A DNA stretch of 64,000 nucleotides from Crocinitomicaceae bacterium (GCA_029249445.1 JAQWHI010000009.1:1-64000), one strand, 5' to 3'. Counted from the first letter of the stretch, positions 15,297 to 25,777 are shown. Made by a program: numbers and translations. Notes: generated by a model not told the origin, from the letters alone.

Positions 15297-16677
15297 CTGC
15301 TTTTTTCGTTGTAATTACTTCAGATTCAATTGTGAATTTAGCAGTTCTTGTTGAAACAACATCACCATTTTTTACATTGTTACTTTCGCCAATTGTTTTT
15401 CCGTTGAATGTGGTGATAGAAAAACCTCGCTTAAGGACATTTATCGGGTTCATTAAGCGGATCGACTGGACCGCATGTTCAAAGGTATTTTTGTTTTTGA
15501 GTAGGCTGGACTTTGTATGTAGTGAAAGTTGTTCAGTTATACGCCGCAATTGTGCATGTTGCAATTGCAAGCTCATTTTTCCTTGACTTACCATTGAACG
15601 CTCAACTTGAGAAATTCGTTCTTTAAAAAATACGATTCGTTCTTTTGCCCCTGCTTTGATTTCATTTTTCGCGCCGTTTAAGATCAACTTTTCTTGCCCT
15701 AAAGCACCCCTCACAGCTGCACTAAAAGAGGAGCTTGTTCTCCCCAACTGCAATTTATTGACCTCCACTGCTTGAATGGATTGAACTTTAATTGTTTTTG
15801 CAGCATCTTTCAGTGGAAGTGAAAAATTATGAAAGGCTTGGATCAAGAAATCACCGAGTTCAGTCGGTGTAATTGCATTTCTATACGATACCATCTCAGC
15901 AACAGTGAGGTTGGTGGAGTGACCAATTCCTGTGAGCACAGGAAGAGGAAATGTCGCGATAGCTTTACAGAGATTGTAGTTGTTGTAGCACGACATTCCA
16001 ACCTCGCCTCCCCCTCCTCTGACAATGGCGACAATATCAAAGTGAGATTGGACCTTCTTGATTTTATTCAATTGTGCAATGATCGAGTGTTCAGCTTGAT
16101 CTCCTTGCAAGGAGGCAGTAAACAAAAGGGTGAAAAAACGGTAGCCCCAAGAATTTTCGTTTATCACTTTCATAAAATCTGAGAGTCCTTTGCTTGAGTC
16201 TGCTGAAATTACAGCAACGCGTTTTGGCAACAACGGGAAGTCAATTCCCTGGTTGGCATCGATAAGACCGTTTTTTTGTAATTTCTTTAGTGTTTCGGCC
16301 CGTTCGCGCTGCAATTCTCCTAAAGAATAGTTCGGATCGATATCAGAAATTTGTAAGCTCATCCCATAAATTTCATGGAAGCTTACTTTTACATTCATGA
16401 GAAGTGTGGTGTCTTCTTTGAGCGGTTCCTTTACAACTTGCATGAACCGTTGATTGATGCGTTCAAAGCTGTGCTTCCATATTGTTCCACGCATTTCTGC
16501 TACAATTTTACCTTCTTCTTTTTGAACCAATTCTGGGTAACAATGCCCCGCCCGAGTGCGCCCGAGTTTGTGCATTTCAGCTTTCACCCAATAGGTTCTA
16601 TTGTAGCGCTCTTCAATGGTTTTTCGAATAGAAGAAACAACCTGTTGAAGTGTAAATATTTGAGGTGATTCAGACAC
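15289..16677 (-). CDS. xseA: Exodeoxyribonuclease VII large subunit
   Basis: About 462 residues with an N-terminal OB fold (tRNA_anti-like, about 10-110), the catalytic domain with IDFPLLPKRVAVISADSSKG, IVRGGGGEVGMSCYNN and LTGIGHSTNLTVAEMV, and a long coiled C-terminal region ending with NPINVLKRGFSITTFNGK. I place the start at GTG 16677 (MSESPQIF...), which fits the usual XseA N-terminus. The upstream alternative at 16701 adds eight hydrophobic residues. TACCTTTA ends 5 nt before this GTG. Confidence 0.88.
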   Translation of the reverse strand: MSESPQIFTLQQVVSSIRKTIEERYNRTYWVKAEMHKLGRTRAGHCYPELVQKEEGKIVAEMRGTIWKHSFERINQRFMQVVKEPLKEDTTLLMNVKVSFHEIYGMSLQISDIDPNYSLGELQRERAETLKKLQKNGLIDANQGIDFPLLPKRVAVISADSSKGLSDFMKVINENSWGYRFFTLLFTASLQGDQAEHSIIAQLNKIKKVQSHFDIVAIVRGGGGEVGMSCYNNYNLCKAIATFPLPVLTGIGHSTNLTVAEMVSYRNAITPTELGDFLIQAFHNFSLPLKDAAKTIKVQSIQAVEVNKLQLGRTSSSFSAAVRGALGQEKLILNGAKNEIKAGAKERIVFFKERISQVERSMVSQGKMSLQLQHAQLRRITEQLSLHTKSSLLKNKNTFEHAVQSIRLMNPINVLKRGFSITTFNGKTIGESNNVKNGDVVSTRTAKFTIESEVITTKKADE

Positions 16678-16797
16678 AAAAGTAAAGGTAAGAAATTCCA
16701 AATGTGATTCTTGTATCTTTTGGAATTCCTTTATTGCTTCACCGATGTTTATCTATTTTGTTTCATTACAGTAGCTGCCAACTATTGGAATTTCTTG

Positions 16798-16805
16798 TAT
16801 TTTTG
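16798..16805 (+). promoter_or_regulatory. -7 element of pgk
   Basis: TATTTTTG matches TAnnTTTG and ends 19 nt before the pgk ATG at 16825, a normal leader. It supports ATG 16825 over the in-frame start at 16711. Confidence 0.5.
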
Positions 16806-16824
16806 CAGCATCAAATTCAATTAC

Positions 16825-18018
16825 ATGCAAAGCATTCAGACGTACGACTTCTCAGGAAAAAGAACATTAATAAGAGTTGACTTCAATGTTCCGTTGGACA
16901 AAGAAACGCTAAAAATAGCGGACGATACTCGGATTCGTGCAGCGGTGCCAACGATCAAGCACATCTTGGAGAGTGGAGGGTCTGTTGTGGTTGTATCTCA
17001 CTTGGGAAGACCAAAGCTCGGGAACGAACCACAATTTTCATTGAAAAACATTGTTGCTCATACTTCAAAAATCTTGGGTACAGAAGTTAAATTTGCAGGG
17101 GATTGCATCGGGGAAGAGGCACTAAAAATGAGTGCGAATTTAAAACCGGGAGAAGTGATGATGCTTGAGAATGTACGTTATTACAAGCACGAAACAGCCG
17201 GAACAATTTCTTTTGCTGAGAAGCTTTCAAAGCATGCCGATGTTTATGTAAACGACGCGTTTGGAACGGCACATCGAGCACATGCGAGTACAACTGTGGT
17301 GGCGAAGTTCTTCCCAAATGATAAAATGTTTGGCTTTTTAATTGAACGCGAGATTGTGGCAGTAGATCAGGTGCTCAATTCCAACCTGAAGCCTGTTACA
17401 GCAATTGTTGGTGGAGCCAAAGTGTCATCAAAAATCACAATTATTGAGCGCTTATTGAATAATGTTGACAACCTCATTGTTGGTGGTGGAATGGCATATA
17501 CTTTTGTGAAAGCTAGCGGAGGAAATGTCGGTAACTCACTTGTGGAAGACGACTATCTCGAAACAGCAAATAAAATCAAGACTGCTGCGAAAGCAAAAGG
17601 AGTGAATCTATTTATTCCCATTGATACTGTTGTTGCGGATAAGTTTGACAATGATGCCAATCGTGAGCAGGTCCTAATCGACCAAATTCCGAACGGATGG
17701 ATGGGACTTGATGTTGGGGAAAAAACATCACTGGAATGCGCGGACATCATTAAAAATTCAAAGGTGGTTTTATGGAATGGACCGATGGGTGTTTTTGAGA
17801 TGGAAAATTTTCAGGCGGGAACTGCAGCTGTAGCAAATGCAATTGTTGAAGCGACTGCTGAAGGGGCTTTTTCTTTGATTGGAGGAGGAGACTCTGTTGC
17901 AGCGATCAACAAATTCAATCTCGGAGATCAAGTGAGTCATGTTTCCACTGGCGGTGGAGCTATGCTTGAATACCTCGAAGGAAAGGAACTTCCAGGAATA
18001 CAAGCCATCAAGGGGTAG
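16825..18018 (+). CDS. pgk: Phosphoglycerate kinase
   Basis: A 397-residue cytosolic glycolytic kinase (1,3-bisphosphoglycerate + ADP to 3-phosphoglycerate + ATP). Substrate-binding RVDFNVPLD and [30 protein letters not shown] and the nucleotide-binding WNGPMGVFE and GGGDSVAAI are all present in order. The length is standard. In-frame codons from 16711 would add a hydrophobic 38-residue extension with no counterpart in the family. Confidence 0.96.
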   Translation: MQSIQTYDFSGKRTLIRVDFNVPLDKETLKIADDTRIRAAVPTIKHILESGGSVVVVSHLGRPKLGNEPQFSLKNIVAHTSKILGTEVKFAGDCIGEEALKMSANLKPGEVMMLENVRYYKHETAGTISFAEKLSKHADVYVNDAFGTAHRAHASTTVVAKFFPNDKMFGFLIEREIVAVDQVLNSNLKPVTAIVGGAKVSSKITIIERLLNNVDNLIVGGGMAYTFVKASGGNVGNSLVEDDYLETANKIKTAAKAKGVNLFIPIDTVVADKFDNDANREQVLIDQIPNGWMGLDVGEKTSLECADIIKNSKVVLWNGPMGVFEMENFQAGTAAVANAIVEATAEGAFSLIGGGDSVAAINKFNLGDQVSHVSTGGGAMLEYLEGKELPGIQAIKG

Positions 18019-18027
18019 TAGAGCGGG

Positions 18028-18957
18028 TTACATTTGTTCCAAAAATGCAATGCGCTTTTCGATTGGCGGATGGGTTGCAAACAATCCTGTGAGTGCTGAA
18101 AATGCACCTTTAGCTGCAGGCGGATTTTCGATATATGCCTGTTTTAGATCATCGCTTTTTAAGTCTAAAGTCGAGTTACCTGAAATTTTTCGAAGTGCGG
18201 AGGCCATTGCAAGTGGATCTTTGGTCATATCAACAGCGCCTGCATCGGCCATGTATTCGCGTTTTCGTGAGAGGGCAAATTTGAAAAGAATGGACAGTAG
18301 ATAGACGACTAGTGCCACAACCAGCGCTACAATTATTAACTGTCCAGACCCTTTGTCATTTCTACTTCTCCTCCTCCCGGATCCATAGAGCACTGATCGA
18401 AAGAGTAGCTGTACCACAAAGCTGAGGATCCCAACAAAAATGATGGATATGATCAACAAGCGTACATCACGGTTTCGTATGTGTGTGAGTTCATGCGCAA
18501 TAACACTTTCGAGTTCTTTGTCGTCAAGAGCTTTAATTATTCCGGTTGTTAAAGTTACTGTATAGGTGTTTTCATTAATACCTGAAGCGAATGCATTTAG
18601 CGCATCTGATTGTACAATACGTAATTTGGGCATTTTCATCCCAACCGTTATACACAGGTTTTCGGTCAGGTTGTAGATTCGCATATTTTCCTTGCGCTCA
18701 AGGGATTTCGACCCTGTCGCCATTTTAATCATTGATGAATGGGAAGCGAAAGCAATCAAAAACCAAATACCGACAGCTCCAATTACCCAAGGAATTGTGG
18801 AAATAAAAGTCTCATTTACTTCTGCGGTCTCTCCTCTAAAGGCAAAATAAAAAAAAGTGTAAACGCCCAACAAAATTACTGATGGGAAAGCAATGAGTAG
18901 GAGAATTGAGCGCGAATTATTTCGGCTAATTTGAGCTGAAAGGCCAACGTAATTCAT
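18028..18957 (-). CDS. M48 family metalloprotease (HtpX-like)
   Basis: A 309-residue integral membrane protease. It has N-terminal transmembrane segments (about 20-40 and 55-72), the zinc motif HELTH (155-159), two further membrane spans (about 165-185 and 205-230) and the third ligand region SRKREYMADAGAV. HtpX-type enzymes degrade damaged membrane proteins. It is paired with lemA 5 bp upstream, a common Bacteroidota arrangement. It converges with pgk. Confidence 0.88.
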   Translation of the reverse strand: MNYVGLSAQISRNNSRSILLLIAFPSVILLGVYTFFYFAFRGETAEVNETFISTIPWVIGAVGIWFLIAFASHSSMIKMATGSKSLERKENMRIYNLTENLCITVGMKMPKLRIVQSDALNAFASGINENTYTVTLTTGIIKALDDKELESVIAHELTHIRNRDVRLLIISIIFVGILSFVVQLLFRSVLYGSGRRRSRNDKGSGQLIIVALVVALVVYLLSILFKFALSRKREYMADAGAVDMTKDPLAMASALRKISGNSTLDLKSDDLKQAYIENPPAAKGAFSALTGLFATHPPIEKRIAFLEQM

Positions 18958-18962
18958 GTCCT

Positions 18963-19529
18963 TTAGAATTTGATCTCAGGTGCTTTCTCCATTGCTTCTC
19001 TTTCGTTTGAAGAAACTTCAAACATCGGTTGAGCAGTCATGTTTCTTCTTTTAGCAAATATGTTGGAGGGGAACGTTTCGATGGCATCATTTAACTCGCG
19101 TGTCGATGAGTTAAAGAAACGCCGAACAGCAGAAAGCTTGTTCTCCATATCCGAAATTTCTGCTTGTAATTGCTGGAAGTTTTCACTTGCCTTTAAGTCA
19201 GGGTATGCCTCGACCTGAATATTGAATGCACTCATGGCAGCACCGAGCTCACCCTCAGCAGAGATTTTATCGTTGATCCCGCCGGCACCAACAGCTTTAG
19301 AACGCGCAGCGGTAATGCGTGTCAAAACCTCGCTCTCATGGTCCATATATCCTTTTACAGAGCTCACCAATTGAGGAATTAGGTCATGCCGCTGTTTCAA
19401 TTGTACGTCAATATCAGCAAATGCATTTTCACGGCGGTTTTCCAGACGAACAAGTTTGTTGTTTAACGAAATTCCGAGGAGGACGAGAAGGACGAGAAGC
19501 AGTCCAATTACGAGCAATAAATTGATCAT
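18963..19529 (-). CDS. LemA family protein
   Basis: A 188-residue protein with one N-terminal transmembrane helix (about 2-21) and the LemA helical domain: LVRLENRRENAFADIDVQLKQR, LIPQLVSSVKGY and a terminal FPSNIFA. The exact function of LemA proteins is unsettled; they repeatedly occur next to membrane proteases of the HtpX type, as here. It is the first gene of the two-gene unit. Confidence 0.9.
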   Translation of the reverse strand: MINLLLVIGLLLVLLVLLGISLNNKLVRLENRRENAFADIDVQLKQRHDLIPQLVSSVKGYMDHESEVLTRITAARSKAVGAGGINDKISAEGELGAAMSAFNIQVEAYPDLKASENFQQLQAEISDMENKLSAVRRFFNSSTRELNDAIETFPSNIFAKRRNMTAQPMFEVSSNEREAMEKAPEIKF

Positions 19530-19586
19530 TTTTTTGTTTTTAGAATTGAATTAAATATAGTCATTTTTCGTTGAATATAGGGGGCC

Positions 19587-19617
19587 AAAAAAAGCCACTC
19601 AAATAAATGGAGTGGCC
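19587..19617 (-). terminator. Rho-independent terminator after lipoprotein gene
   Basis: On the minus strand a 7-bp stem GCCACTC/GAGTGGC with an 8-nt loop is followed by seven T residues (plus 19587-19593). It lies 22 bp past the stop of the lipoprotein gene at 19639 and separates it from lemA. Confidence 0.8.
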
Positions 19618-19638
19618 CAATGTAGATTTATAATGGAT

Positions 19639-20079
19639 CTATTTTGTTTCCATTTCTATGGTATTCGTAATGGCATTTTCCGTATATGAGATTTTTAACT
19701 CATCTTTTTTCAATTTGATAATGTTACAGGTTCTCACACTGCCGTTCTCCAGTGTAAGTAATACTTGTGTTTTGTCGTCATTGAATGCCCATGTTCCGGT
19801 TTCAATACTTATAATTTGGACCAGAATTGTCAATGCAGTTCTCATCTCAAAGGTATTGTCTTCGTTCATGTCAAGCTCAATGTAGTCGACTGTTGACGTG
19901 ACATCAGCTGTTGCTATTCCAGATGTCTGTTCAAGTTTTGTCATCTCCCAGTTGTTAATCATTCTCGAGTTTTTCGAAATAAAAGAAAAGTTGGACCCTT
20001 CCTCATATTTATTACACGATGTCAATGTCAATGCTGAAAGCGCAAATGCAAATAAGCCAAAAGCTAGTAGTTTTTTCAT
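19639..20079 (-). CDS. Lipocalin-like lipoprotein, unknown function
   Basis: A 146-residue lipoprotein with signal sequence and lipobox LTLTSC (Cys22). The mature part is a small beta-rich domain with NNWEMTKLEQ near the start and GTWAFNDDKTQVLL, a pattern seen in lipocalin-like Bacteroidota lipoproteins that measure residual function only by fold. I recognise no specific ligand. The ATG at 20079 starts at the signal peptide; the upstream ATG at 20112 is unlikely. Confidence 0.7.
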   Translation of the reverse strand: MKKLLAFGLFAFALSALTLTSCNKYEEGSNFSFISKNSRMINNWEMTKLEQTSGIATADVTSTVDYIELDMNEDNTFEMRTALTILVQIISIETGTWAFNDDKTQVLLTLENGSVRTCNIIKLKKDELKISYTENAITNTIEMETK

Positions 20080-20221
20080 AACTCGTTTTTTTGTGAATAT
20101 AGCGAAAAGCATTGAAGGCCCAATATTCAGCAGCTTAAAGATTCAATTTCACCTAAATTAACGCGCATTTTTTAAGTTTTCAACAGATCGATTTCCAGGC
20201 AGAAACTGTATGAAGATTTAC

Positions 20222-20229
20222 TATCTTTG
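20222..20229 (+). promoter_or_regulatory. -7 element of acyl-CoA carboxylase gene
   Basis: TATCTTTG matches TAnnTTTG and ends 22 nt before ATG 20252. It supports that start over the in-frame ATG at 20210, which lies upstream of the expected transcription start. Confidence 0.5.
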
Positions 20230-20251
20230 GCACTCAGACAAACGGCGCGGA

Positions 20252-21793
20252 ATGGATAGAAATCAAGACTTAAAAGACAAGAGAGAAGCTTCAAAATTAG
20301 GTGGAGGTCAAGCAAGAGTGGAGAAACAACATGCCCAAGGGAAGCTAACGGCCCGTGAACGGCTCACACTTCTTTTGGATGAGGGCTCATTTCATGAGGT
20401 TGGACAATTTGTAGAGCACCGCGCGACTTCGTTTGGACTGGAAAAAAATAAAATTCCTGGAGACGGCGTGGTTACAGGTTATGGAACAATTCATGGCAGG
20501 TTGATTTATGTTTTCTCTCAAGATTTTACTGTTTTGGGAGGTTCTCTTTCTGAAACACATGCTGCGAAAATTTGCCGTGTAATGGATATGGCTGTTAAGA
20601 ATGGAGCACCTTTGATTGGACTAAATGATTCTGGAGGTGCACGTATCCAAGAAGGTGTCGTTTCGCTTGCCGGGTACGCCGATATTTTCTATCGAAATAC
20701 AAGAGCTTCCGGAGTGATTCCTCAAATTAGTGTTATTATGGGACCTTGTGCTGGAGGAGCTGTATATTCTCCAGCCCTCACGGATTTCATCTTTATGGTC
20801 GAAGACACTTCGTATATGTTTGTTACTGGGCCCAATGTAGTAAAGACAGTAACCCATGAGGAGGTGACATCTGAAGATTTAGGCGGCGCAAAAGCACATG
20901 CAGAAAAATCGGGAGTAACGCATTTTACAGCAAGTAACGATGTTGAAGTTTTGAGAAAGGTGCGCGACTTCGTGACTTTTATCCCACAAAATGCGAACGA
21001 ACTGGCTCCTGAACCCTCCTTATATAACTTCAATGCGTCAAAATTGAAAACCATAGGGACAATTTTGCCTGACAACAATCAATTGCCTTATGACATTCGC
21101 AAGGTAGTAAAGTGCGTGATTGATGACGAAAGCTTCCGTGAGGTACACGAGGATTATGCTAAAAATATTGTTGTTGGATTTGCGCGTATTGAGGGGAGAA
21201 CAATTGGTGTGATTGCCAATCAACCCATCGCATTAGCAGGAGTGCTGGATAACGATGCTTCCCGAAAAGGAGGGCGTTTCGTTCGTTTTTGTGATGCATT
21301 CAACATCCCATTGTTGGTGTTCGAAGACGTCCCTGGATTCTTACCAGGAACAGATCAAGAATGGAACGGAATTATTACCAATGGAGCAAAACTATTGTAT
21401 GCGTTTGCCGAGGCAACAGTGCCACGTATAACTGTTATCACACGCAAGGCCTATGGAGGAGCATTTGATGTAATGAATTCAAAAAGTATTGGCGCTGATT
21501 TAAATTTTGCATGGCCGACAGCAGAGATTGCTGTTATGGGAGCAAAGGGAGCAGCAGAAATTATCTTTAAACGCGAAATTAAAGCTGCCGAAGACCCACA
21601 AGCGAAATGGCTAGAAAAAGAAGCGGAATACGCCGAAATGTTTGCCAATCCATACAGAGCTGCTGAGCGTGGGATCATTGATGATGTAATTCTACCTGAG
21701 GAAACCCGTGAAAAAGTTGTCGCTGGATTTAAGATGCTTGAAAACAAAGCTGAATCTTTGCCGAAAAAGAAACACGGAAACATCCCTTTGTAA
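20252..21793 (+). CDS. Acyl-CoA carboxylase carboxyltransferase (propionyl-CoA carboxylase beta / MmdA type)
   Basis: A 513-residue carboxyltransferase with both crotonase-like halves. The N-terminal part has GKLTARERL, the acyl-CoA oxyanion segment [14 protein letters not shown] and [12 protein letters not shown]. The C-terminal part has [12 protein letters not shown], the biotin-site [11 protein letters not shown] and [11 protein letters not shown]. It transfers carboxyl from carboxybiotin to propionyl- or acetyl-CoA, or acts in methylmalonyl-CoA decarboxylase. No biotin carboxylase or carrier gene is adjacent, so the exact substrate is open. Confidence 0.88.
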   Translation: MDRNQDLKDKREASKLGGGQARVEKQHAQGKLTARERLTLLLDEGSFHEVGQFVEHRATSFGLEKNKIPGDGVVTGYGTIHGRLIYVFSQDFTVLGGSLSETHAAKICRVMDMAVKNGAPLIGLNDSGGARIQEGVVSLAGYADIFYRNTRASGVIPQISVIMGPCAGGAVYSPALTDFIFMVEDTSYMFVTGPNVVKTVTHEEVTSEDLGGAKAHAEKSGVTHFTASNDVEVLRKVRDFVTFIPQNANELAPEPSLYNFNASKLKTIGTILPDNNQLPYDIRKVVKCVIDDESFREVHEDYAKNIVVGFARIEGRTIGVIANQPIALAGVLDNDASRKGGRFVRFCDAFNIPLLVFEDVPGFLPGTDQEWNGIITNGAKLLYAFAEATVPRITVITRKAYGGAFDVMNSKSIGADLNFAWPTAEIAVMGAKGAAEIIFKREIKAAEDPQAKWLEKEAEYAEMFANPYRAAERGIIDDVILPEETREKVVAGFKMLENKAESLPKKKHGNIPL

Positions 21794-21815
21794 ATAAATA
21801 CTAATTGCACTATAA

Positions 21816-21949
21816 AAAGGTCATTATGTATTTTTATAGATTGTTTTGACCTGTATATAGGTGTATAAGTGAGTTACTAATAATTTTTATTTATATTTAA
21901 TGCACGATAAATAAGTCAAAAGGCAATTTTTTTGTCATAAATGACCTTT
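21816..21949 (+). promoter_or_regulatory. Inverted repeats upstream of hipBA (candidate HipB operators)
   Basis: The 170-bp AT-rich gap before hipB contains AAAGGTCATTATG at 21816-21828 and its near inverse CATAAATGACCTTT at 21936-21949. The second includes GTCATAAATGAC (21934-21945), a palindrome apart from the two centre bases. A further inverted pair is TTTTGAC (21844-21850) and GTCAAAA (21915-21921). HipB-type antitoxins autorepress through palindromes upstream of their own gene, so these are candidate operators (inference). Confidence 0.45.
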
Positions 21950-21963
21950 AAAACATGCAATAA

Positions 21964-22275
21964 ATGAATAATTTTTACAATAATTCGAACAAGGAGCTCA
22001 TTCGTTTGTGGGGAGAAAAATTGAAAGAATTGCGTTTAGAGGCGAATTTGTCTCAAGCGAGTTTGGCAGAGCAAGCAGGTTTGGGGCGTAATTCAGTTGC
22101 AGAAATTGAAAAAGGAAGAAACTTTTCAGTTGGCTCATTAATTGCTTTATTGAGGGTATTGAATCAGCTTGATCGACTTGAAGGATTTTTTCAAAAGAGA
22201 CAGTATGAATTGACTCCGATGGAAATTTTTGAACGTGAACAAAAAAAACGAAAGAGAGGAGGATATACCAAATGA
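21964..22275 (+). CDS. HipB-like XRE family antitoxin/regulator
   Basis: A 103-residue helix-turn-helix protein. The HTH covers about 14-70 (LKELRLEANLSQASLAEQAGLGRNSVAEIEKG), followed by a basic C-terminal tail (KKRKRGG). It overlaps hipA by 4 bp, the classic antitoxin-toxin arrangement. The likely role is to bind HipA and repress the operon. Palindromes upstream support autoregulation. Confidence 0.85.
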   Translation: MNNFYNNSNKELIRLWGEKLKELRLEANLSQASLAEQAGLGRNSVAEIEKGRNFSVGSLIALLRVLNQLDRLEGFFQKRQYELTPMEIFEREQKKRKRGGYTK

Positions 22276-23546
22276 ATTTAATTCAAGTCAAACTATGGGG
22301 AATGCTCGTGGGTGTTTTGGTATGGGATTCCAAAACGCGAGAAACGGCGTTTCAATATTCAGATGAATTTATTTCAAAAAATCTTCAGGTCTCACCCTTG
22401 GTCCATCCTCTTTCAAGGCGTGTTGTTCGTGTGGATACTGATGGCGACTCTGTTGGAATTGATTTTGATAGCTTTAAAGGACTCCCCTTGTTTATTTCAG
22501 ATTCACTACCAGATGCTTTTGGCTCGAGCTTGTTTGCACAATATCTCGAGAAAGAGGGGAAGTTGTTCCAAAATCTCAATCCACTTGAACAATTGAGTTA
22601 TATTGGCGCAGATGGCATGGGAGCGCTTGAATTTGTCCCTGCTCAATCCAAGAGTGACACACAAGAGCAGGAAGTATCTCGTCTCAGCCAAACGTCTCGT
22701 TCGGTTTTGAATAAACAATCAATTTCGAACGGTGAAGATTTGGTGTGTCTTTTCAATGCGGGCGCATCGCTCGGAGGGTCTTCTCCAAAAGTTCTTATAA
22801 ATATAGACCCTCAGACGGGTGTAATTTTTCGCGGAGATCAAATGCCTACAAAGGGTCATGAGGCTTGGATACTTAAATTCAATCGGCGTATTGGCTTGCC
22901 GTCGGATTTGGACATGGGAAAGGTGGAATATGCCTATTTTTTGATTGCTCGAAATGCTGGGATTCATATGATGGATTCACATTTAAAGGAAATTGATGGT
23001 GTCCATTGCTTTTTGACCAAACGTTTCGATCGACAGCAGGGAACAAAGTTACACACACAAACGTTGCATGCAATTGCTGGAATGGATTTCACCAATGAAA
23101 ATACGTACTCTTATGAACAGGTCTTTTCCGTTATCAATGCATTGAATCTAGGCTATCCACAAAAAGAACAGCTCTTTCGGAGAATGGTATTTAATTTCAT
23201 GGGCAGAAATACAGATGATCACACGAAGAATTTCGGTTTTTATATGAACGCGGAAGGCGAGTGGACACTCTCTCCGGCATATGACCTTACGTTTTCTTAT
23301 AGTGAATATCAGAATATTGAAACGCCACATTTTCTATCAATTAATGGTAAAAATACAAAAGTGGGCCTCACGGATATTTTAATCTTGGCTAAAGAATATT
23401 CGATTAAAAATCCCAAAGCAATTATCAATCAAATCAATCAATCGTTCTTGCAGTGGGAAGATATTGCCGATCAACTCATGATTTCTCAGTACACCAGAGA
23501 ATGGGTACGGATTTATTTAAAAACAATTCCTTATCAGATCAAATGA
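22272..23546 (+). CDS. HipA-like serine/threonine kinase toxin
   Basis: A 424-residue HipA of full length with the N-terminal subdomain present (not the split HipS/HipT form). It has LPLFISDSLPDAFG (about 71-84), a P-loop GASLGGSSPK with a candidate autophosphorylated Ser near 166, the catalytic loop NTDDHTKN (313-320) and the metal-binding PAYDL (335-339). E. coli HipA phosphorylates glutamyl-tRNA synthetase, causing growth arrest; other HipA types phosphorylate other synthetases. The target here is unknown. Catalytic residues are intact, so it should be active. Confidence 0.88.
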   Translation: MNLIQVKLWGMLVGVLVWDSKTRETAFQYSDEFISKNLQVSPLVHPLSRRVVRVDTDGDSVGIDFDSFKGLPLFISDSLPDAFGSSLFAQYLEKEGKLFQNLNPLEQLSYIGADGMGALEFVPAQSKSDTQEQEVSRLSQTSRSVLNKQSISNGEDLVCLFNAGASLGGSSPKVLINIDPQTGVIFRGDQMPTKGHEAWILKFNRRIGLPSDLDMGKVEYAYFLIARNAGIHMMDSHLKEIDGVHCFLTKRFDRQQGTKLHTQTLHAIAGMDFTNENTYSYEQVFSVINALNLGYPQKEQLFRRMVFNFMGRNTDDHTKNFGFYMNAEGEWTLSPAYDLTFSYSEYQNIETPHFLSINGKNTKVGLTDILILAKEYSIKNPKAIINQINQSFLQWEDIADQLMISQYTREWVRIYLKTIPYQIK

Positions 23547-23622
23547 CATTAGGAGATTTTTGGGGTCAAAAAAGAAGCGAGAACAATAACAGCTGAAGGG
23601 TAGGCTATCAGCGAAAAACATT

Positions 23623-23630
23623 TATCTTTG
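23623..23630 (+). promoter_or_regulatory. -7 element of aspS
   Basis: TATCTTTG matches TAnnTTTG and ends 18 nt before the aspS ATG at 23649. Confidence 0.5.
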
Positions 23631-23648
23631 ACAATTCAATTTTAGAAC

Positions 23649-25394
23649 ATGTACAGATCACATACTTGCGGCGAATTACGAGCAGAACATATCGATTTAA
23701 GAGTAACAATTTCAGGATGGGTTCAAACCGTTCGTGACAAAGGAAATCTTATTTGGGTCGATATCCGTGACCGCTACGGTTTGACTCAAGTCGTCGGAGA
23801 GTCGGAAACGCCCGAAGAAGTAATGAATACATTGAAATCACTTGGGCGAGAATTTGTTGTTCAGATTGAAGGAACTGTTGTTGCAAGAAGAGATGTAAAT
23901 CCAAACATACTTACTGGAGCAATAGAGGTAAAAGTCGACAAAGTGAATGTGTTAAATGCTTCTTTAACACCTCCGTTTACCATTGAGAATGATACTGATG
24001 GAGGCGAGGAGTTACGCGCGCAATACCGTTATTTAGATTTACGAAGAAATCCAGTTCAAGAAAAGCTAAGATTAAGAAATAAGGTTTCTTTAGAAACACG
24101 CAAGTACCTTGATGCACAAGATTTTTTAGACGTTGAAACACCGGTACTTATTAAATCTACTCCTGAAGGAGCTAGAGACTTTGTGGTTCCAAGCCGTATG
24201 AATGAAGGGCAATTTTATGCACTTCCACAGTCGCCTCAGACGTTCAAGCAGTTATTAATGGTATCTGGATTTGACCGCTATTATCAAATTGTGAAGTGCT
24301 TTCGCGATGAAGATTTACGAGCGGATCGACAGCCTGAATTCACACAAATTGATTGTGAAATGGCTTTTGTTGAGCAAGATGACATCTTGAACATGTTTGA
24401 AGGGATGATACAGCATTTGTTCCGTGAAGTTCGTGGAGTTGAGTTGGATGATAAATTTCCAAGAATGCCCTACTCTGAAGCAATGGAACGGTACGGATCA
24501 GACAAACCAGACATTCGATTTGGAATGGAGTTTGTTGATTTAAATTCTGTTGCGAAAGGAAAGGGGTTTGCTATTTTCGACAATGCGGAGCAGGTACTAG
24601 CAATTAATGCAGAACAATGTGCGGTGTATACAAGAAAACAATTGGACAAATTGACTGATTGGGTGAAACGTCCGCAAATTGGTGCCAAAGGATTAATTTA
24701 TTTGAAATGCAATGAGGATGGGTCCTTTAAGTCATCAGTAGATAAGTTTTATTCGCAAGAAAATCTCGCAGAATGGGCGCAGCAAGCGAATGCAAAAGCA
24801 GGAGATTTGTTGTTGGTGTTGAGTGGTGACCTTGATACGGTGCGGAAGCAAATGAATGAATTGCGATTGCACATGGGAGATGAACTTGGCCTCAGAAACC
24901 CGAATGTTTTTAAACCTCTTTGGGTGATGGATTTTCCATTGTTGGAATGGGATGATGAGTCTGGACGCTTCCATGCAATGCACCACCCATTTACATCACC
25001 AAAACCAGAAGACATTCACCTTATCGATACAGCACCGGGAAAGGTTCGTGCCAACGCCTATGATCTGGCCATGAATGGTGTTGAATTGGGAGGAGGATCG
25101 ATACGAATCCACAACCGTGAACTTCAATCAAGAATGTTTGATCTGCTCGGGTTTACGAAAGAGGAAGCTGAAGCGCAATTTGGTTTCTTGATGTCGGCAT
25201 TCGAATATGGGGCCCCTCCGCATGGTGGATTGGCTTTTGGCTTGGATCGATTGGTCGCAACAATGGGAGGGTCTGAATCCATCCGAGATTACATTGCCTT
25301 TCCAAAGAACAACAGTGGTAGAGACGTGATGATTGACGCTCCTTCTCCATTGGACAATGATCAACTCAATGAACTTGGAATTACACTCGCATAA
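23649..25394 (+). CDS. aspS: Aspartyl-tRNA synthetase
   Basis: A 581-residue bacterial-type class IIb synthetase: an N-terminal anticodon-binding OB fold (about 1-110), motif 2 [16 protein letters not shown], the bacterial GAD insertion (about 290-420) and motif 3 [13 protein letters not shown] near the C-terminus. It charges tRNA-Asp. The gene directly follows hipA but has its own -7 element and an ordinary housekeeping profile. Confidence 0.95.
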   Translation: MYRSHTCGELRAEHIDLRVTISGWVQTVRDKGNLIWVDIRDRYGLTQVVGESETPEEVMNTLKSLGREFVVQIEGTVVARRDVNPNILTGAIEVKVDKVNVLNASLTPPFTIENDTDGGEELRAQYRYLDLRRNPVQEKLRLRNKVSLETRKYLDAQDFLDVETPVLIKSTPEGARDFVVPSRMNEGQFYALPQSPQTFKQLLMVSGFDRYYQIVKCFRDEDLRADRQPEFTQIDCEMAFVEQDDILNMFEGMIQHLFREVRGVELDDKFPRMPYSEAMERYGSDKPDIRFGMEFVDLNSVAKGKGFAIFDNAEQVLAINAEQCAVYTRKQLDKLTDWVKRPQIGAKGLIYLKCNEDGSFKSSVDKFYSQENLAEWAQQANAKAGDLLLVLSGDLDTVRKQMNELRLHMGDELGLRNPNVFKPLWVMDFPLLEWDDESGRFHAMHHPFTSPKPEDIHLIDTAPGKVRANAYDLAMNGVELGGGSIRIHNRELQSRMFDLLGFTKEEAEAQFGFLMSAFEYGAPPHGGLAFGLDRLVATMGGSESIRDYIAFPKNNSGRDVMIDAPSPLDNDQLNELGITLA

Positions 25395-25409
25395 ACACAC
25401 TACTCATTT

Positions 25410-25628
25410 ATGTCTCCTACTGCTATCGAATATGCCGGTTATGCTGCTTCTTTTTTCGTGCTGATTTCTTTCTTAATGAAGAATATCATTCACTTAAGGG
25501 CAGTAAATACCATTGGATGCTTGCTTTTTATTGTTTATGGTATGTTGATTGGTTCATGGCCAATTGTAATCACGAACCTTGCTATTTGCCTTGTGAATGC
25601 ATTTTATCTTGTGAAAAGTAGAAAATAG
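25410..25628 (+). CDS. Small YgjV-like membrane protein
   Basis: A 72-residue, very hydrophobic protein with three predicted membrane segments (about 6-23, 30-48 and 49-67). The pattern EYAGYAASFFVLISFLMKN followed by LRAVNTIGCLLFIVYG resembles half of the YgjV inner-membrane family. Its role is unknown. It starts 15 bp after aspS and is probably co-transcribed. Confidence 0.7.
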   Translation: MSPTAIEYAGYAASFFVLISFLMKNIIHLRAVNTIGCLLFIVYGMLIGSWPIVITNLAICLVNAFYLVKSRK

Positions 25629-25758
25629 ATGCTGAACTGCAAAGAAGCATGAAAAATATGCTGTTTCTTTCAGGTTTTCAAATTGACTTTTCAATTTAAA
25701 TTCAGGAACGGGAGCGTAGGATTTCCTTCAACAACAAATAGTATTACAACATTGTCTC

Positions 25759-25777
25759 ACTTTAATCGCATTAAAGT
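25759..25777. promoter_or_regulatory. Perfect palindrome upstream of HTH gene
   Basis: ACTTTAAT, 3 nt, ATTAAAGT forms a perfect inverted repeat with 8-bp arms, 51 bp before the start of the small HTH regulator gene. Size and symmetry fit an operator for a dimeric HTH protein. No T-run follows on either strand, so a terminator is unlikely. Confidence 0.4.

Noticed and set aside
21964-23546. Mobile-element origin of hipBA
   Set aside because: No integrase, transposase or direct repeats flank the module, so transfer cannot be supported from this window.
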